A DNA stretch of 41,768 nucleotides from an uncultured Ruminococcus sp. (GCA_902776945.1 CACYSH010000049.1:1-41768); one strand, 5' to 3'; shown: positions 18,377-27,295, counted from the stretch's first letter. Numbers and translations are program-made. Notes: generated by a model from the letters alone, not told the origin.

Positions 18377-18500
18377 AAAGCCGCAAAGCCCGCGACCCCC
18401 GCAAAGTAAAGAAATCTGAGCGGCTAAAAATTAAAATCGGCAATTTAAAGCGATATTTTGCAAAAAGATTGCGCGAATGTTCGCAAAATCGCAAAGGCGA
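18377..18500. repeat. Partial R-type repeat after ileS
   Basis: AAATTAAAATCGGCAATTT (18429-18447) matches one arm of the R element in reverse orientation. The adjoining CGATATTTTGCAAA (18451-18464) is shared with the copy at 30951-30964. The CCGCAAAG/CGCGACCC words at 18381-18400 resemble the 33681 repeat. No gene is present in 18377-18641. Confidence 0.6.
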
Positions 18501-18549
18501 TGAATTTTCGCGGACGAGCAATCCCCCGTCAGACATCAATATGAAATAC

Positions 18550-18583
18550 AAAACGGTCTGTTCGTAATGAGCAGACCGTTTTT
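18550..18583. terminator. Terminator downstream of ileS
   Basis: AACGGTCTG and CAGACCGTT (about 18552-18560, 18572-18580) form a stem followed by TTTTTG. It lies 175 bases after the ileS stop and could act in both directions. Confidence 0.75.
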
Positions 18584-18641
18584 GTTCCCCCTATGCGGGA
18601 AACGATAATCTTTCAGCAGGTAACGTTTCTCTGTATGCGGC

Positions 18642-18670
18642 TTGACATCGAATGCAATATGTGTTATCCT
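18642..18670 (+). promoter_or_regulatory. Promoter of the 18703 gene
   Basis: TTGACA (18642-18647), 17 bases, TATCCT (18665-18670). Confidence 0.75.
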
Positions 18671-18702
18671 ATGCTTACAAATCAATACTGGAGGTCGTTA
18701 TT

Positions 18703-19185
18703 ATGCTGATTATTTTTGAAGGACTGCTTCTGAGCTTCTGGCTGCTGCTTATCTGCGTTATAGGCATCTCAAACGGCGCAGTCGGACTGGCGAATTTCTA
18801 CGAACAGGACGTTCAGGACAGAGTGGTAAAATCAGGACTTACCACAAAGGAAAAAATCAAACGTGCAAACGCCGTTTCGGGTGCGGCAATATTCCTGCCG
18901 AATATGCTGCTCGTCCCCGCCGCGGTGCATTTTGTCAACGGCGCGGAGGGCTTTTTGAACTGCTTTTTGCAGATATACGCCGTTTATATGATCGCGAACC
19001 TCTTTGACAGGCTGTTCATAGACGAATGGTGGGTGGGGCGCACAAAGGCGTGGATAATCCCCGGCACTGAAGACCTCATGCCATATATCCCCGCGAAAAG
19101 AAAACTGTTCAAATGGATAGGTTCGATCGTCGGCTTTGCGCTTATGGCGGCTGCCGCGTCGGGGGTCTTGCAGCTTATCGGATAA
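18703..19185 (+). CDS. Four-helix membrane protein, unknown function
   Basis: This 160-residue protein has about four hydrophobic helices (residues 2-24, 59-78, 84-100 and 138-158). A cytoplasm-like loop carries KSGLTTKEKIKRANAVSG, and a conserved-looking LFDRLFIDEWWVGRTKAWIIPGT segment with paired Trp precedes the last helix. I do not recognise a named family. TGGAGG lies 9 bases before the ATG. It has its own promoter and no partner gene in the same unit. Confidence 0.75.
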   Translation: MLIIFEGLLLSFWLLLICVIGISNGAVGLANFYEQDVQDRVVKSGLTTKEKIKRANAVSGAAIFLPNMLLVPAAVHFVNGAEGFLNCFLQIYAVYMIANLFDRLFIDEWWVGRTKAWIIPGTEDLMPYIPAKRKLFKWIGSIVGFALMAAAASGVLQLIG

Positions 19186-19254
19186 GCGGGTATTGATACC
19201 CCGAAAAGAAGATATGATACTGCAAAATCAAGAACCGATACTTTGTCCGCTGCA

Positions 19255-19283
19255 TTGACATTTCTTTAATAGTGTGTTATCAT
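19255..19283 (+). promoter_or_regulatory. Promoter of the LRR lipoprotein gene
   Basis: TTGACA (19255-19260), 17 bases, TATCAT (19278-19283). The -10 flank GTGTTATC is the same as in the promoter at 18642. Confidence 0.75.
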
Positions 19284-19319
19284 AGCTCTATCATTTTTTT
19301 GAAGGGGAAGGGATATTCT

Positions 19320-19799
19320 ATGAAAAATAAGGTCATCGCGGGAATAACAGCTGTAATAATGCTTTGTGGTATCTCCGCAGGAACGATATGTTTAACAGGC
19401 TGCGGCAGTCACGCCGCCGTGAATGCGTCGGCGGATTCCGAAACGCCTGCCGCCGATAACATAAGCTGGGAACTGAACGCGGGTACGCTTACCGTCAGCG
19501 GCAGCGGCGCTATCGAGGACTTTGAATATGATGAGGAAGACGGCAAAGTAAGCCCCTGGACAGGCAACAGCGAGATAACAAAAGTAATTATCGGGGACGG
19601 AGTGACCCGCATCGGCGATCTGGCGTTCTGCGGCTGCGAGGGACTGACCGAGATCGAGATAGCCGATTCCGTGAAAAGTATAGGCTGCGCAGCCTTTGCG
19701 AAATGTACGGCTCTTGAAAGCGTAGAGATCCCAGGCAGCGTGGAATACCTCGACGAACACGCATTCGGCGGAATAATGCACTTGACTTTTGCTCTGTAA
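19320..19799 (+). CDS. Short lipoprotein with BspA-like leucine-rich repeats
   Basis: This 159-residue protein has a signal peptide ending in ICLTGCGS (lipobox Cys about 28). A short beta segment (ISWELNAGTLTVSGSGAIEDF) is typical of the region preceding BspA/LRR_5 arrays. Two to three repeats follow (TRIGDLAFCGCEGLTEIEIADSVKSIGCAAFAKCTALESVEIPGS in pieces of about 23 residues). The protein stops abruptly inside a repeat (DEHAFGGIMHLTFAL), where the family would continue with CSSL and more repeats. It may be a truncated member of a longer adhesin family. GAAGGGGAAGGG precedes the ATG. Confidence 0.78.
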   Translation: MKNKVIAGITAVIMLCGISAGTICLTGCGSHAAVNASADSETPAADNISWELNAGTLTVSGSGAIEDFEYDEEDGKVSPWTGNSEITKVIIGDGVTRIGDLAFCGCEGLTEIEIADSVKSIGCAAFAKCTALESVEIPGSVEYLDEHAFGGIMHLTFAL

Positions 19800-19884
19800 A
19801 ATGATATAATAATATGTGTATAGATCGGCTGTAAATGTGTGCTTTCACCAAATAAGGAAAGTGCGTCAGGTCTCGGAATTGACA

Positions 19885-19917
19885 CAAGCTGACGGCATTG
19901 CTCATTTATAGTATAAA
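19885..19917. repeat. Promoter/leader-like dispersed module
   Basis: GACGGCATTGCTCATTTATA followed by GTATAAA is closely related to segments at 2450-2480 and 11996-12025. It includes a plausible -10 and lies about 40 bases upstream of the lectin-dockerin gene, as the 2450 copy lies about 20 to 50 bases ahead of the lipoprotein gene. Confidence 0.55.
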
Positions 19918-19955
19918 GCTAATCAAATTTATCAGCAGAGAAAGGAAAATGTATA

Positions 19956-20666
19956 ATGCAGATAAAAAAATTATTGGCGGCAGCCTGCGCGGCGGTAATG
20001 GCGGCGGGCGTAATGGGTACATCAGTGACGGCAAGCGCGGCGGACAGCAGCGAGAAAGCCTATCGCGAACACAAATACAGGCGGTACGACCACAGCATGA
20101 CATGGCAGGAGGCTGACAGATTCTGCCGTGCGAAGGGCGGACATCTTGTGACGATCAACAGCGCGGAAGAACAAGAGTTCATCGAAGAGCTGCTTAGAAA
20201 AGGCGAGCGCAACAGCTATTGGATAGGCGGAATGGTTGCAAGCGGCACTATCACCTGGGTCACGGGCGAAGCGGTGGTATATACCAACTGGGCTGCCGAT
20301 CAGCCCGACCTCCACAATTCCAATGAGGACGCGCTCATGATCTACAAGGAAAAAAATCCGCTTGCCCCCAGCGATACCACCTATAAATGGAACGACATCA
20401 AAAGCGACGGCACCTGCGGAGAAGAGGCCTTCTTCGGAATCGAAAATTTCGGCTTTATCTGCGAGATCGACGCAGCAGGCGACATCAACGACGACGGCAT
20501 TATTGATGTTGATGATCTTACGCTCCTCCAGAAGTTCGTAGCGGGCTGGAAGACTTTTGGCAACAAGTTTGCGGCAGACGTAAACTGCGATGACAAAATC
20601 GACGTTGACGATCTTACGCTTTTGCAGAAAAAGGTAGCGGGCTGGAAGGTAGATCTTGGCAAATAA
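19956..20666 (+). CDS. Secreted C-type-lectin-like protein with type I dockerin
   Basis: This 236-residue protein has a signal peptide (about residues 1-28, cleavage near ASA-AD). The C-type-lectin-like domain (about 40-170) has MTWQEADRFCRAKGGHLVTI, SYWIGG, TNWAADQPD, KWNDI and a closing FICEI, with Cys at both ends. The dockerin (about 173-232) has two calcium-loop repeats, DINDDGIIDVDDLTLLQ and DVNCDDKIDVDDLTLLQ, each followed by a helix ending AGWK. Dockerins plug into cohesins, so the protein probably joins a cellulosome-like complex or cell-surface scaffold. A lectin-like fold as dockerin cargo may mediate carbohydrate or protein binding. AAAGGA precedes the ATG. Confidence 0.92.
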   Translation: MQIKKLLAAACAAVMAAGVMGTSVTASAADSSEKAYREHKYRRYDHSMTWQEADRFCRAKGGHLVTINSAEEQEFIEELLRKGERNSYWIGGMVASGTITWVTGEAVVYTNWAADQPDLHNSNEDALMIYKEKNPLAPSDTTYKWNDIKSDGTCGEEAFFGIENFGFICEIDAAGDINDDGIIDVDDLTLLQKFVAGWKTFGNKFAADVNCDDKIDVDDLTLLQKKVAGWKVDLGK

Positions 20667-20680
20667 TACGGCTTTTGTTA

Positions 20681-20759
20681 TGTAGTGGCGTGCCTGCGTG
20701 TGCGCCCGCCAACAGGCGCGTTTTTTCCGAACGGGCGCACACATAGGTGCGCCCCTACA
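20681..20759. repeat. P2 hairpin repeat
   Basis: It starts TGTAGTGGCGTGCC and ends GGTGCGCCCCTACA, with internal GTGTGCGCCC and GGGCGCACAC that pair into a long hairpin around a GCC-rich centre. Sister copies lie at 33771, 36287 and 40736. Confidence 0.85.
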
Positions 20760-20832
20760 TTAAATCGGTATAATGTGGATTGTTGGGCGGGGCTTGTCGG
20801 TGATTTTCCCCGACCGTGAGGAAATCCCTGAC

Positions 20833-20975
20833 TTTGTGCAGATCTTTTGCACAAATCGGCAATCTACTCGTTTTCGTTACGTTCTGTGAATTTATTTGAT
20901 AGTGCTTTTTGGTCGGCTTTTTTATAAATTGCCGATTTTATTTTTGTACGGATCGGCTTCTTGCTCTTTCCTGCC
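20833..20975. repeat. R element (MITE-like), copy D
   Basis: The hairpin TTTGTGCA/TGCACAAA (20833-20840, 20848-20855) abuts AATCGGCAAT. The inverted partner AAATTGCCGATTTTA ends the core at 20926-20940, and TTTTGTACGGATCGGCTTC continues the shared right flank. The remainder of 20667-21022 holds no gene; a short minus-strand frame here is repeat-derived. Confidence 0.72.
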
Positions 20976-21022
20976 ATTCCGTCGGAATACCTCGAAAAAC
21001 GGATATTTGTTGAATTTTTCTC

Positions 21023-21051
21023 TTGATATTTAAATAATAATATGTTATAAT
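21023..21051 (+). promoter_or_regulatory. Promoter of the ABC exporter operon
   Basis: TTGATA (21023-21028), 17 bases, TATAAT (21046-21051). Confidence 0.8.
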
Positions 21052-21101
21052 ATAAAAGTACGACTAATTCATGTTGACAAATCAATCAGAAAGGCGAACA
21101 A

Positions 21102-21803
21102 ATGAGCTTTGTTGAATTTAAAAACGTAAAAAAAATATACAGAACAGGCGAGATAGAGATTCAGGCGCTCTCCAATGTGAACTTTGCTATCGAAAAAGGC
21201 GAGTTCTGCGTTATCGTCGGCGCTTCGGGCGCGGGCAAGACGACCATTCTTAATATTCTCGGCGGTATGGATACGCTTACCTCGGGCAGCGTTCTGCTCG
21301 ACGGCCGTGAAATCTCGCACTTCAATAAAAAACAGCTGACCGCGTTCCGCCGCTACGATGTTGGATTTGTTTTCCAGTTCTATAACCTTGTGCAGAACCT
21401 TACGGCGCTTGAAAACGTCGAGCTTGCGGCGCAGATATGCCGCGAACCCCTTGACGCGGAGACCGTTCTGCGGCAGGTGGGTCTGGGCGACAGGATGATG
21501 AACTTCCCCGCGCAGCTTTCGGGCGGCGAACAGCAGCGCGTGGCTATCGCGAGAGCTTTGGCAAAGAATCCCAAGCTGCTGCTCTGCGACGAACCTACGG
21601 GCGCTCTCGATTACAATACGGGCAAGGCGGTCTTGAAGCTGCTCCAGGATACCTGCCGCAGCTCGGGAATGACGGTAGTTGTTATAACGCATAACTCCGC
21701 GCTGGCGGCAATGGCGGACAGGATAATCACCGTAAAAAGCGGCACCGTCGAAAATATGCGCATAAACAATAACATAGTGAACGTAGAAGACATCGAGTGG
21801 TAA
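21102..21803 (+). CDS. ABC transporter ATPase, MacB/LolD-like
   Basis: This 233-residue ATP-binding subunit has Walker [10 protein letters not shown] (about residues 40-48), the Q-loop near [18 protein letters not shown], signature [15 protein letters not shown] and Walker [13 protein letters not shown] followed by the H-loop VVITHNS. The LTALENV and [13 protein letters not shown] wording is typical of the MacB/LolD/FtsE-like class that drives FtsX-type permeases by mechanotransmission rather than solute translocation. AAGGCG precedes the ATG. The permease gene starts 6 bases after its stop. Confidence 0.93.
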   Translation: MSFVEFKNVKKIYRTGEIEIQALSNVNFAIEKGEFCVIVGASGAGKTTILNILGGMDTLTSGSVLLDGREISHFNKKQLTAFRRYDVGFVFQFYNLVQNLTALENVELAAQICREPLDAETVLRQVGLGDRMMNFPAQLSGGEQQRVAIARALAKNPKLLLCDEPTGALDYNTGKAVLKLLQDTCRSSGMTVVVITHNSALAAMADRIITVKSGTVENMRINNNIVNVEDIEW

Positions 21804-21809
21804 AAACAG

Positions 21810-24800
21810 ATGAGATCAAAGATGAAAACGACCGCGTTCAGGGAGATAAAAGGCACCTTCGGAAGATTCGCGGCGATATTGTCAATAATTATGCTGGGCG
21901 TGGGCTTTTTTTCGGGAACGAACCTTACCACGCCCGCAATGCTTGAAACGATAGGCGGTTTTCTTAACGAACATCAGTTCTATGATTATCGGCTGGTGTC
22001 AACGGTCGGCTGGGACGATGAGGACATAATGGCGATAGCCTCGGAAGACGAGGTGCGCTACGTCGAGGGTGCCAACAGCGCCGACGTTCTTTTTACCGAC
22101 AGCAAGGACTTTGACAGCGACGATACATACGAATTTGTCATTAAGCTCCATTCAATGCCGGGCATGATAAACGGTCTTGAGGTGCTTAACGGCAGACTTC
22201 CCAAAAATCCGGGCGAATGTGTGGCGGATAAGTCGTCGGGGCTTAAAGTCGGCGATAAGATATATGTAAGTCCCGACAACGAGGACGGAACAAAGGATAT
22301 GCTGAAATTCACCGAGCTGCGCGTGGTCGGGCTGGTGTATTCAAGCCTTTATATCCACTGGGAGCGCGGCTCTACCTCGCTCGGCAACGGCAGCGTTCGC
22401 GGCTTTGCCTATGTAATGAGCGAGGATTTCGACCGCGATTTTTACAGCGATATATATGTCCGCTTCGATCAGGATCTTGACCTTTATTCCGACGAATACA
22501 AGGACTTCATGGAGGAACGCAAAGACCTCTGGAAGCTGCTCGCCGACGAACAGGCGGAGGTGCGCTATGAAAGGCTCCTCGCCGACGGCAGAAAGAAGAT
22601 CGACGACGGCAAAAAGGAGCTTGAACAGGCTCGCGAGGACGGTCAGAAAAAGCTCGACGACGCAAAGAAACAGCTCGACGATGCAAAGGAACAGCTCGAT
22701 GATGCAAAGGAACAGCTTGACGATGCGAAAAAGGAAATAAACGACAATTCGGGCAAGCTCAAAGATGCCAAAAAGGAGCTTGACGACGGCGAAAAGCAGC
22801 TTGACAATGCTAAGAAGGAGCTTGACAACGCCAAGAGCAGGATCACGGCGGGCGAGGCTACTCTCGACGCTTCAAAAACGCAGCTTGACAACGCGCAGAC
22901 TCAGCTTGACGTAGGAAAGGAACAGCTTGACGCGGCAGGCACAAGGCTCGATTCCTCAAAACAGCAGCTCGACGACGCGGCAAAGCAGCTCGCGGATGGC
23001 GAACAAAAGCTGAACGAGGGCGAACAGAAGATAGCCGATGCCGAAAAGCAGATCGCCGACGGCGAAAAGCAGATCAAGGACGGCGAAGCGGAGATCGAGA
23101 AAAACGAAAAGCTCATCGCCGATTCGGAAAAGAAGCTCGACGATGCGGAACAGCAATATGTCGCAAAGGTGTACGAATCGCTTAACCGCGTGCTTTGGAT
23201 GCTGAACGATGAGCAGAAGAAAAAGCTGCTCGACCGCGCTTCCACCAAGCCGGAGGAAGTCGTCAGCACGATAATGGATTACCTCACCGCCGAACAGCAG
23301 TTGCAGCTCCGGCAGGGCAAGCAGCAGATCGACGACGGCAAGAAGGAGATCGAGGAAAGCAAGAAAAAGCTCGCCGACGGCAAGAAGGAAGTCGAGGAAA
23401 ACAAAAAGCTCATTGCCGAAAAGAAGGAAGAGCTTAACGCGGCAAAGGCGGAATATCAGAAGGGGCTTGACCAGTACAACGAGGGTCTGGCGCAGTATCA
23501 GAAGGCGATAGAGGAATACTCGGCGGGGCTTTCGAAATACAGCGACGGCGTTACTCAGTACAACAACGGCAAACAGGAGTACGACGCGGGCGTTAAGCAA
23601 TACAACGAGGGCAAAGCGCTCTATGAGGAAAAGAAACAACAGTTCGATGAGGGCAAACAGCAGTACGAGGACGGCAAAAAGGCTCTCGAAGACGGCAAAA
23701 AGCAGTATCGCGAGGGCAAGCAGCAGTACGAAGAAGGCTTGAAGAAATACGAAGACGGTCTGAAAGAGTACGAGGACGGAAAGAAAGAGCTTGAAGAAAA
23801 GCTCGCCGACGCGGAAAAGGAGATCGCCGACGCGGAAAAGAAGCTGGCGGACATAGACGAGCCGGAAGGCTATCTGCTCGACCGCAGCACCAACGTCGGC
23901 TATGCGTGCTTCGAGAACGACTCGGCGATAGTTCAGCAGGTGGCAAGCGTGTTCCCCGTGTTCTTCGTGCTGGTGGCGGCGCTTGTCTGCATGACGACAA
24001 TGAGCCGCATGGTCGAGGAGCAGCGCACGCAGATAGGTATGTTCAAGGCGCTGGGCTATTCGGAAAAGTCGATCATGGGCAAGTTCATGTTCTACTCGGG
24101 CGCGGCGGCGACTATCGGCTGCATCATCGGTTACATAGCGGGAACGCTCACCTTCCCCGCGATAATCTGGATGACCTACAAGCTGATGTATCTGCCGCTT
24201 GATATTGATTACGTTTTCAATCCGTGGCTGGCGCTGCTTTCGCTGGCGGCTTCGCTGATATGCTCGGTCGGCATGACATGGATCTCCTGCCGCCACGAGC
24301 TTGAAGAGACCGCGGCGCAGCTCATGCGCCCCAAGGCACCCAAAGCGGGCAAGCGCGTTCTTCTCGAAAGAATACCGTTTATCTGGAAGCACATGAAATT
24401 CCTGCACAAGGTATCGGTGAGAAATATCTTCCGCTACAAGCGCCGCCTTTTCATGATGATAGTCGGCATAAGCGGCTGTACGGCGCTGCTGCTGACGGGC
24501 TTCGGCATAAACGATTCCGTAAAGGGCTTCGGCGACGTGCAGTTTGACGAGATTCTGATTGCCGACGCGGATATGCGCTACAAGCCCGAAAACGGCAAGC
24601 TGCCCTCCGACCTGAAAGAGAAGTTCGAAAAGCACACAGAGGGCTACGCTCTCGCCCGCGCCATGTCGTGGAACCTTATCTACGGCGAGGACGACCGCGA
24701 GAAGGAAATGGACGTTTACGCGCCCGAGAATTACGAAACCATGACCGATTTCTTCCTTTTCAACACGAAGGAGGGCAAAGCGCTTCCGGCTCCGAAAAAG

Positions 24801-25529
24801 GGCGAGGCGATAGTAAGTTACAGCTTGCAGGAGCGCTACGGCGTGAATGTCGGCGACAGGATAGTTCTCCGCGACGACAAGCTGCGCGAAATGCGGCTGA
24901 CTGTCACGGGCGTTTTCAACAATTATCTCTATAATTATATATTCATATCGCCCGAAACGCTTGAAAGCAAGTTCGGCGAAAAGGTGGAATACAACTTCGC
25001 ATTCCTGAACTTCAACGAGGGCGAGAACGAGGAAGAGGCAAGCGCCGACATCACATCGTGTCCGAGCGTACAATATTTCAATCTGTTCTCGGTAGTGAGA
25101 ACGCGCATGAGGGACACCATGTCAAGCCTGAACTACGTTGTGCTGCTTATCATAATCTGCGCGGCGGGGCTGGCGTTCGTCGTTATCTATAACCTGACGA
25201 ATATCAATATCACGGAAAGACTGCGCGAGATCGCCACGATAAAGGTACTGGGCTTTTTCCGCCGCGAGACATCGGCGTATGTTCTGCGCGAGAATATAGC
25301 GCTTACGGCAATGGGTATCGTTGTCGGGCTTGGGCTGGGAATACTTTTGCACAGCTTTGTAATGGCGCATATCAGGGTCGATATGGTAACGTTCAAGGCG
25401 AGGATACTTCCCATGAGTTATGTTTATAGTATCGTGCTGACGTTTGTGTTCAATTTCATTGTCAATATCTTCATGGAGATAAAGCTCGACCGAATCAACA
25501 TGGCGGAGTCGCTTAAATCGGTAGATTAA
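21810..25529 (+). CDS. Giant FtsX-type permease with long coiled coil
   Basis: This 1239-residue partner of the preceding ATPase has one N-terminal membrane helix (FAAILSIIMLGVGFFSG, about 18-36), a beta-rich extracellular domain (about 40-235) and a very long coiled coil of heptad-like repeats at about 250-685. The early repeats are of type LDDAKEQ and the later ones of type YEEGLKKYEDG. A short non-repetitive island interrupts them at about 448-495. Three helices of the first FtsX domain follow (about 705-825). A second extracellular domain and the final FtsX domain (about 1105-1225, VVLLIIICAAGLAFVVIYNL) complete it. Two FtsX units fused in one chain with an extracellular stalk are known in Firmicutes, but the substrate is unknown. 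The start at 21810 lacks a clear ribosome site; an ATG at 21822 is an alternative. Confidence 0.92.
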   Translation: MRSKMKTTAFREIKGTFGRFAAILSIIMLGVGFFSGTNLTTPAMLETIGGFLNEHQFYDYRLVSTVGWDDEDIMAIASEDEVRYVEGANSADVLFTDSKDFDSDDTYEFVIKLHSMPGMINGLEVLNGRLPKNPGECVADKSSGLKVGDKIYVSPDNEDGTKDMLKFTELRVVGLVYSSLYIHWERGSTSLGNGSVRGFAYVMSEDFDRDFYSDIYVRFDQDLDLYSDEYKDFMEERKDLWKLLADEQAEVRYERLLADGRKKIDDGKKELEQAREDGQKKLDDAKKQLDDAKEQLDDAKEQLDDAKKEINDNSGKLKDAKKELDDGEKQLDNAKKELDNAKSRITAGEATLDASKTQLDNAQTQLDVGKEQLDAAGTRLDSSKQQLDDAAKQLADGEQKLNEGEQKIADAEKQIADGEKQIKDGEAEIEKNEKLIADSEKKLDDAEQQYVAKVYESLNRVLWMLNDEQKKKLLDRASTKPEEVVSTIMDYLTAEQQLQLRQGKQQIDDGKKEIEESKKKLADGKKEVEENKKLIAEKKEELNAAKAEYQKGLDQYNEGLAQYQKAIEEYSAGLSKYSDGVTQYNNGKQEYDAGVKQYNEGKALYEEKKQQFDEGKQQYEDGKKALEDGKKQYREGKQQYEEGLKKYEDGLKEYEDGKKELEEKLADAEKEIADAEKKLADIDEPEGYLLDRSTNVGYACFENDSAIVQQVASVFPVFFVLVAALVCMTTMSRMVEEQRTQIGMFKALGYSEKSIMGKFMFYSGAAATIGCIIGYIAGTLTFPAIIWMTYKLMYLPLDIDYVFNPWLALLSLAASLICSVGMTWISCRHELEETAAQLMRPKAPKAGKRVLLERIPFIWKHMKFLHKVSVRNIFRYKRRLFMMIVGISGCTALLLTGFGINDSVKGFGDVQFDEILIADADMRYKPENGKLPSDLKEKFEKHTEGYALARAMSWNLIYGEDDREKEMDVYAPENYETMTDFFLFNTKEGKALPAPKKGEAIVSYSLQERYGVNVGDRIVLRDDKLREMRLTVTGVFNNYLYNYIFISPETLESKFGEKVEYNFAFLNFNEGENEEEASADITSCPSVQYFNLFSVVRTRMRDTMSSLNYVVLLIIICAAGLAFVVIYNLTNINITERLREIATIKVLGFFRRETSAYVLRENIALTAMGIVVGLGLGILLHSFVMAHIRVDMVTFKARILPMSYVYSIVLTFVFNFIVNIFMEIKLDRINMAESLKSVD

Positions 25530-25650
25530 AGAATATGTGAACGTTTATTTTAGTTCATTTGCACGGATATGTTCAATCGCCGCTGCATGAAAAATTGGTC
25601 ATATTGTAGGGCGGATTTGGTATATTAAACGCTCACTTATTGAAAGGACA

Positions 25651-25690
25651 AAAAAACACGGCTCACTCCGCTAAGGAATGAGCCGTTTGC
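25651..25690 (-). terminator. Terminator of the serine operon
   Basis: ACGGCTCA and TGAGCCGT (about 25658-25686, one internal mismatch), followed on the minus strand by GTTTTTTTG. It may also stop transcription from the permease side. 25530-25650 contains only a fragment of P1 (TTGTAGGGCGG) at about 25609. Confidence 0.8.
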
Positions 25691-25715
25691 TATATTATTC
25701 TATGCTCAATAAGAA

Positions 25716-26870
25716 TTAAAGAACTCTTACTCTTACAACGCCGTCGATAGCCTCGATAGCGGCTACGTCAGCCTCGCCTGTAACGTCGAGCATGGTGCAG
25801 CTCCAGTCCTTCTTGGACTTGTTTACCATATTCTCGATGTTAGCGCCCTTATCAGCAACGGCGGAGGTGAGCTGCGAGATCAGCGCGGGAACGTTCTTGT
25901 GCAGAACGCAAACCAGCATATCGCCTGTCTTGGGCAGCTCGATGTTCGGGAAGTTTACGCTGTTAAGGATAGCGCCTTTCTCGATGTAAGCGATAAGCTC
26001 GTTAGCCGCCATAACAGCGCAGTTGTCCTCGCTCTCTTCGGTGGAAGCGCCGAGATGAGGGATAGCTACAACGTTCTCAACGCCGATAACCTCGTTGCTC
26101 GGGAAGTCAACAACATATCTGCCTACCTTGCCGGAAGCCAGAGCCTTAACGATAGCCGCGCCGTTTACCAGCTCGCCGCGTGCGAAGTTCAGGATCTTTA
26201 CGCCGTCCTTGCAGAGAGCAATGGTGTCGTCGTTGATAGTGTCCTTGGTGTCGGCATTGAAGGGAAGGTGCAGCGAGATGTAGTCGCTCTCGGCATAGAT
26301 GTCGTTTACGTTGGCTGTTACCTTTACCTGCGGTTTCAGGTTAAGGGCAGCGTTTACCGAAAGGAACGGGTCGTAGCCGATAACGTTCATGCCGAGCGAG
26401 ATAGCGATATTAGCCAGCTTGCCGCCGATAGCGCCGAGACCGATAAGACCTAAAGTCTTGCCCATGATCTCGCCGCCTGCGAAATTGCTCTTGCCTTTTT
26501 CAACGAGCTTGCCTACCTCGTCGCCCTGACCTTTAAGGGTCTTAGCCCACTCGATAGCCTCGGGAACCTTTCTTGCCGCAAGCAGAAGACCCGCAACGGC
26601 AAGCTCCTTAACGGCGTTGGCGTTTGCGCCGGGGGTGTTGAATACAACGATGCCCTGCTCCGCGCACTTGTCAACGGGGATATTGTTGGTGCCTGCGCCG
26701 GCTCTTGCGATAGCAAGAAGCTCCTTGCCGAACTCCATGTCGTGCATTTTAGCCGAACGAACCATGATAGCGGTGGGGTTTTCAACAGAATCGCCTACGG
26801 TGTAGGTGTTCTTGTCGAAAATGTTTGTACCGCAGGCTGCGATCTTATTCAGCGTAAGTACATTGTTCAT
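25716..26870 (-). CDS. serA: D-3-phosphoglycerate dehydrogenase with ACT domain
   Basis: This 384-residue NAD-dependent enzyme oxidises 3-phosphoglycerate to 3-phosphohydroxypyruvate, the first step of serine synthesis. Visible features are the N-terminal substrate domain (IARAGAGTNNIPVDKCAEQG), the Rossmann signature LGLIGLGAIGGKLANIA, the catalytic Arg in LNFARGELV, the catalytic His in IPHLGASTEES and a C-terminal ACT-like domain (LVCVLHKNVPALISQLTS...). The ACT domain often binds serine for feedback. The length is that of the shorter class. AAAGGA lies about 10 bases before the ATG. It is the last gene of the unit that begins with serC. Confidence 0.94.
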   Translation of the reverse strand: MNNVLTLNKIAACGTNIFDKNTYTVGDSVENPTAIMVRSAKMHDMEFGKELLAIARAGAGTNNIPVDKCAEQGIVVFNTPGANANAVKELAVAGLLLAARKVPEAIEWAKTLKGQGDEVGKLVEKGKSNFAGGEIMGKTLGLIGLGAIGGKLANIAISLGMNVIGYDPFLSVNAALNLKPQVKVTANVNDIYAESDYISLHLPFNADTKDTINDDTIALCKDGVKILNFARGELVNGAAIVKALASGKVGRYVVDFPSNEVIGVENVVAIPHLGASTEESEDNCAVMAANELIAYIEKGAILNSVNFPNIELPKTGDMLVCVLHKNVPALISQLTSAVADKGANIENMVNKSKKDWSCTMLDVTGEADVAAIEAIDGVVRVRVL

Positions 26871-26917
26871 TGTACATTAGTCCTTTCATAAGAAATATTA
26901 TACACTAAACAGAAATA

Positions 26918-27208
26918 TTAGAACAGAGCCTTTACAAGTTCTGTATAAACAGCGTTATCACATTCGAGAAGTGATTTGCCGCCCTTCGTCCAATTAATCT
27001 GAACAGTATATTTTCCTTTTGCAGATTGGTCTATGAGGTTGTAGGAACTTACATTGCTACTGTTAATAATTATACAGTTTTCGCCATCTTTAATAGACCA
27101 TAATGCACTTAACACAACAAGCATATCTTTTCCGCTTTTTACAATAGTCTTTCCAGAATATTCACCAGCAGTGATCTTACCATTCATTGGTATATTAATT
27201 AGTGCCAT
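26918..27208 (-). CDS. Small unknown protein in serine operon
   Basis: This 96-residue protein starts MALINIPMNGKITAGEYSG and is rich in Lys, Asn and Ile, with beta-strand-like alternation (YTVQINWTKGGKSLLECDNAVY). The family is not recognised. AGGAGG sits 6 bases before the ATG at 27208, so translation is likely. Its composition is AT-rich relative to serA and serC, which suggests a later insertion between them. Confidence 0.72.
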   Translation of the reverse strand: MALINIPMNGKITAGEYSGKTIVKSGKDMLVVLSALWSIKDGENCIIINSSNVSSYNLIDQSAKGKYTVQINWTKGGKSLLECDNAVYTELVKALF

Positions 27209-27295
27209 AAACAACCTCCTAAACAATTAATTTTGTTCTTTAATTTATCAGACAGCGCAGAGCGTTCACCGTCCTGCGCCTGCCTGTTAAATATC

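Noticed and set aside
18377-18500. Second terminator or small RNA right after ileS
   Set aside because: The inverted words here match one arm of the R repeat, and no T run follows a stable stem; the real terminator is at 18550.
20864-21085. Short minus-strand frame within the R element
   Set aside because: Similar frames appear at other R copies only because the repeat is shared; there is no ribosome site and the frame differs between copies.
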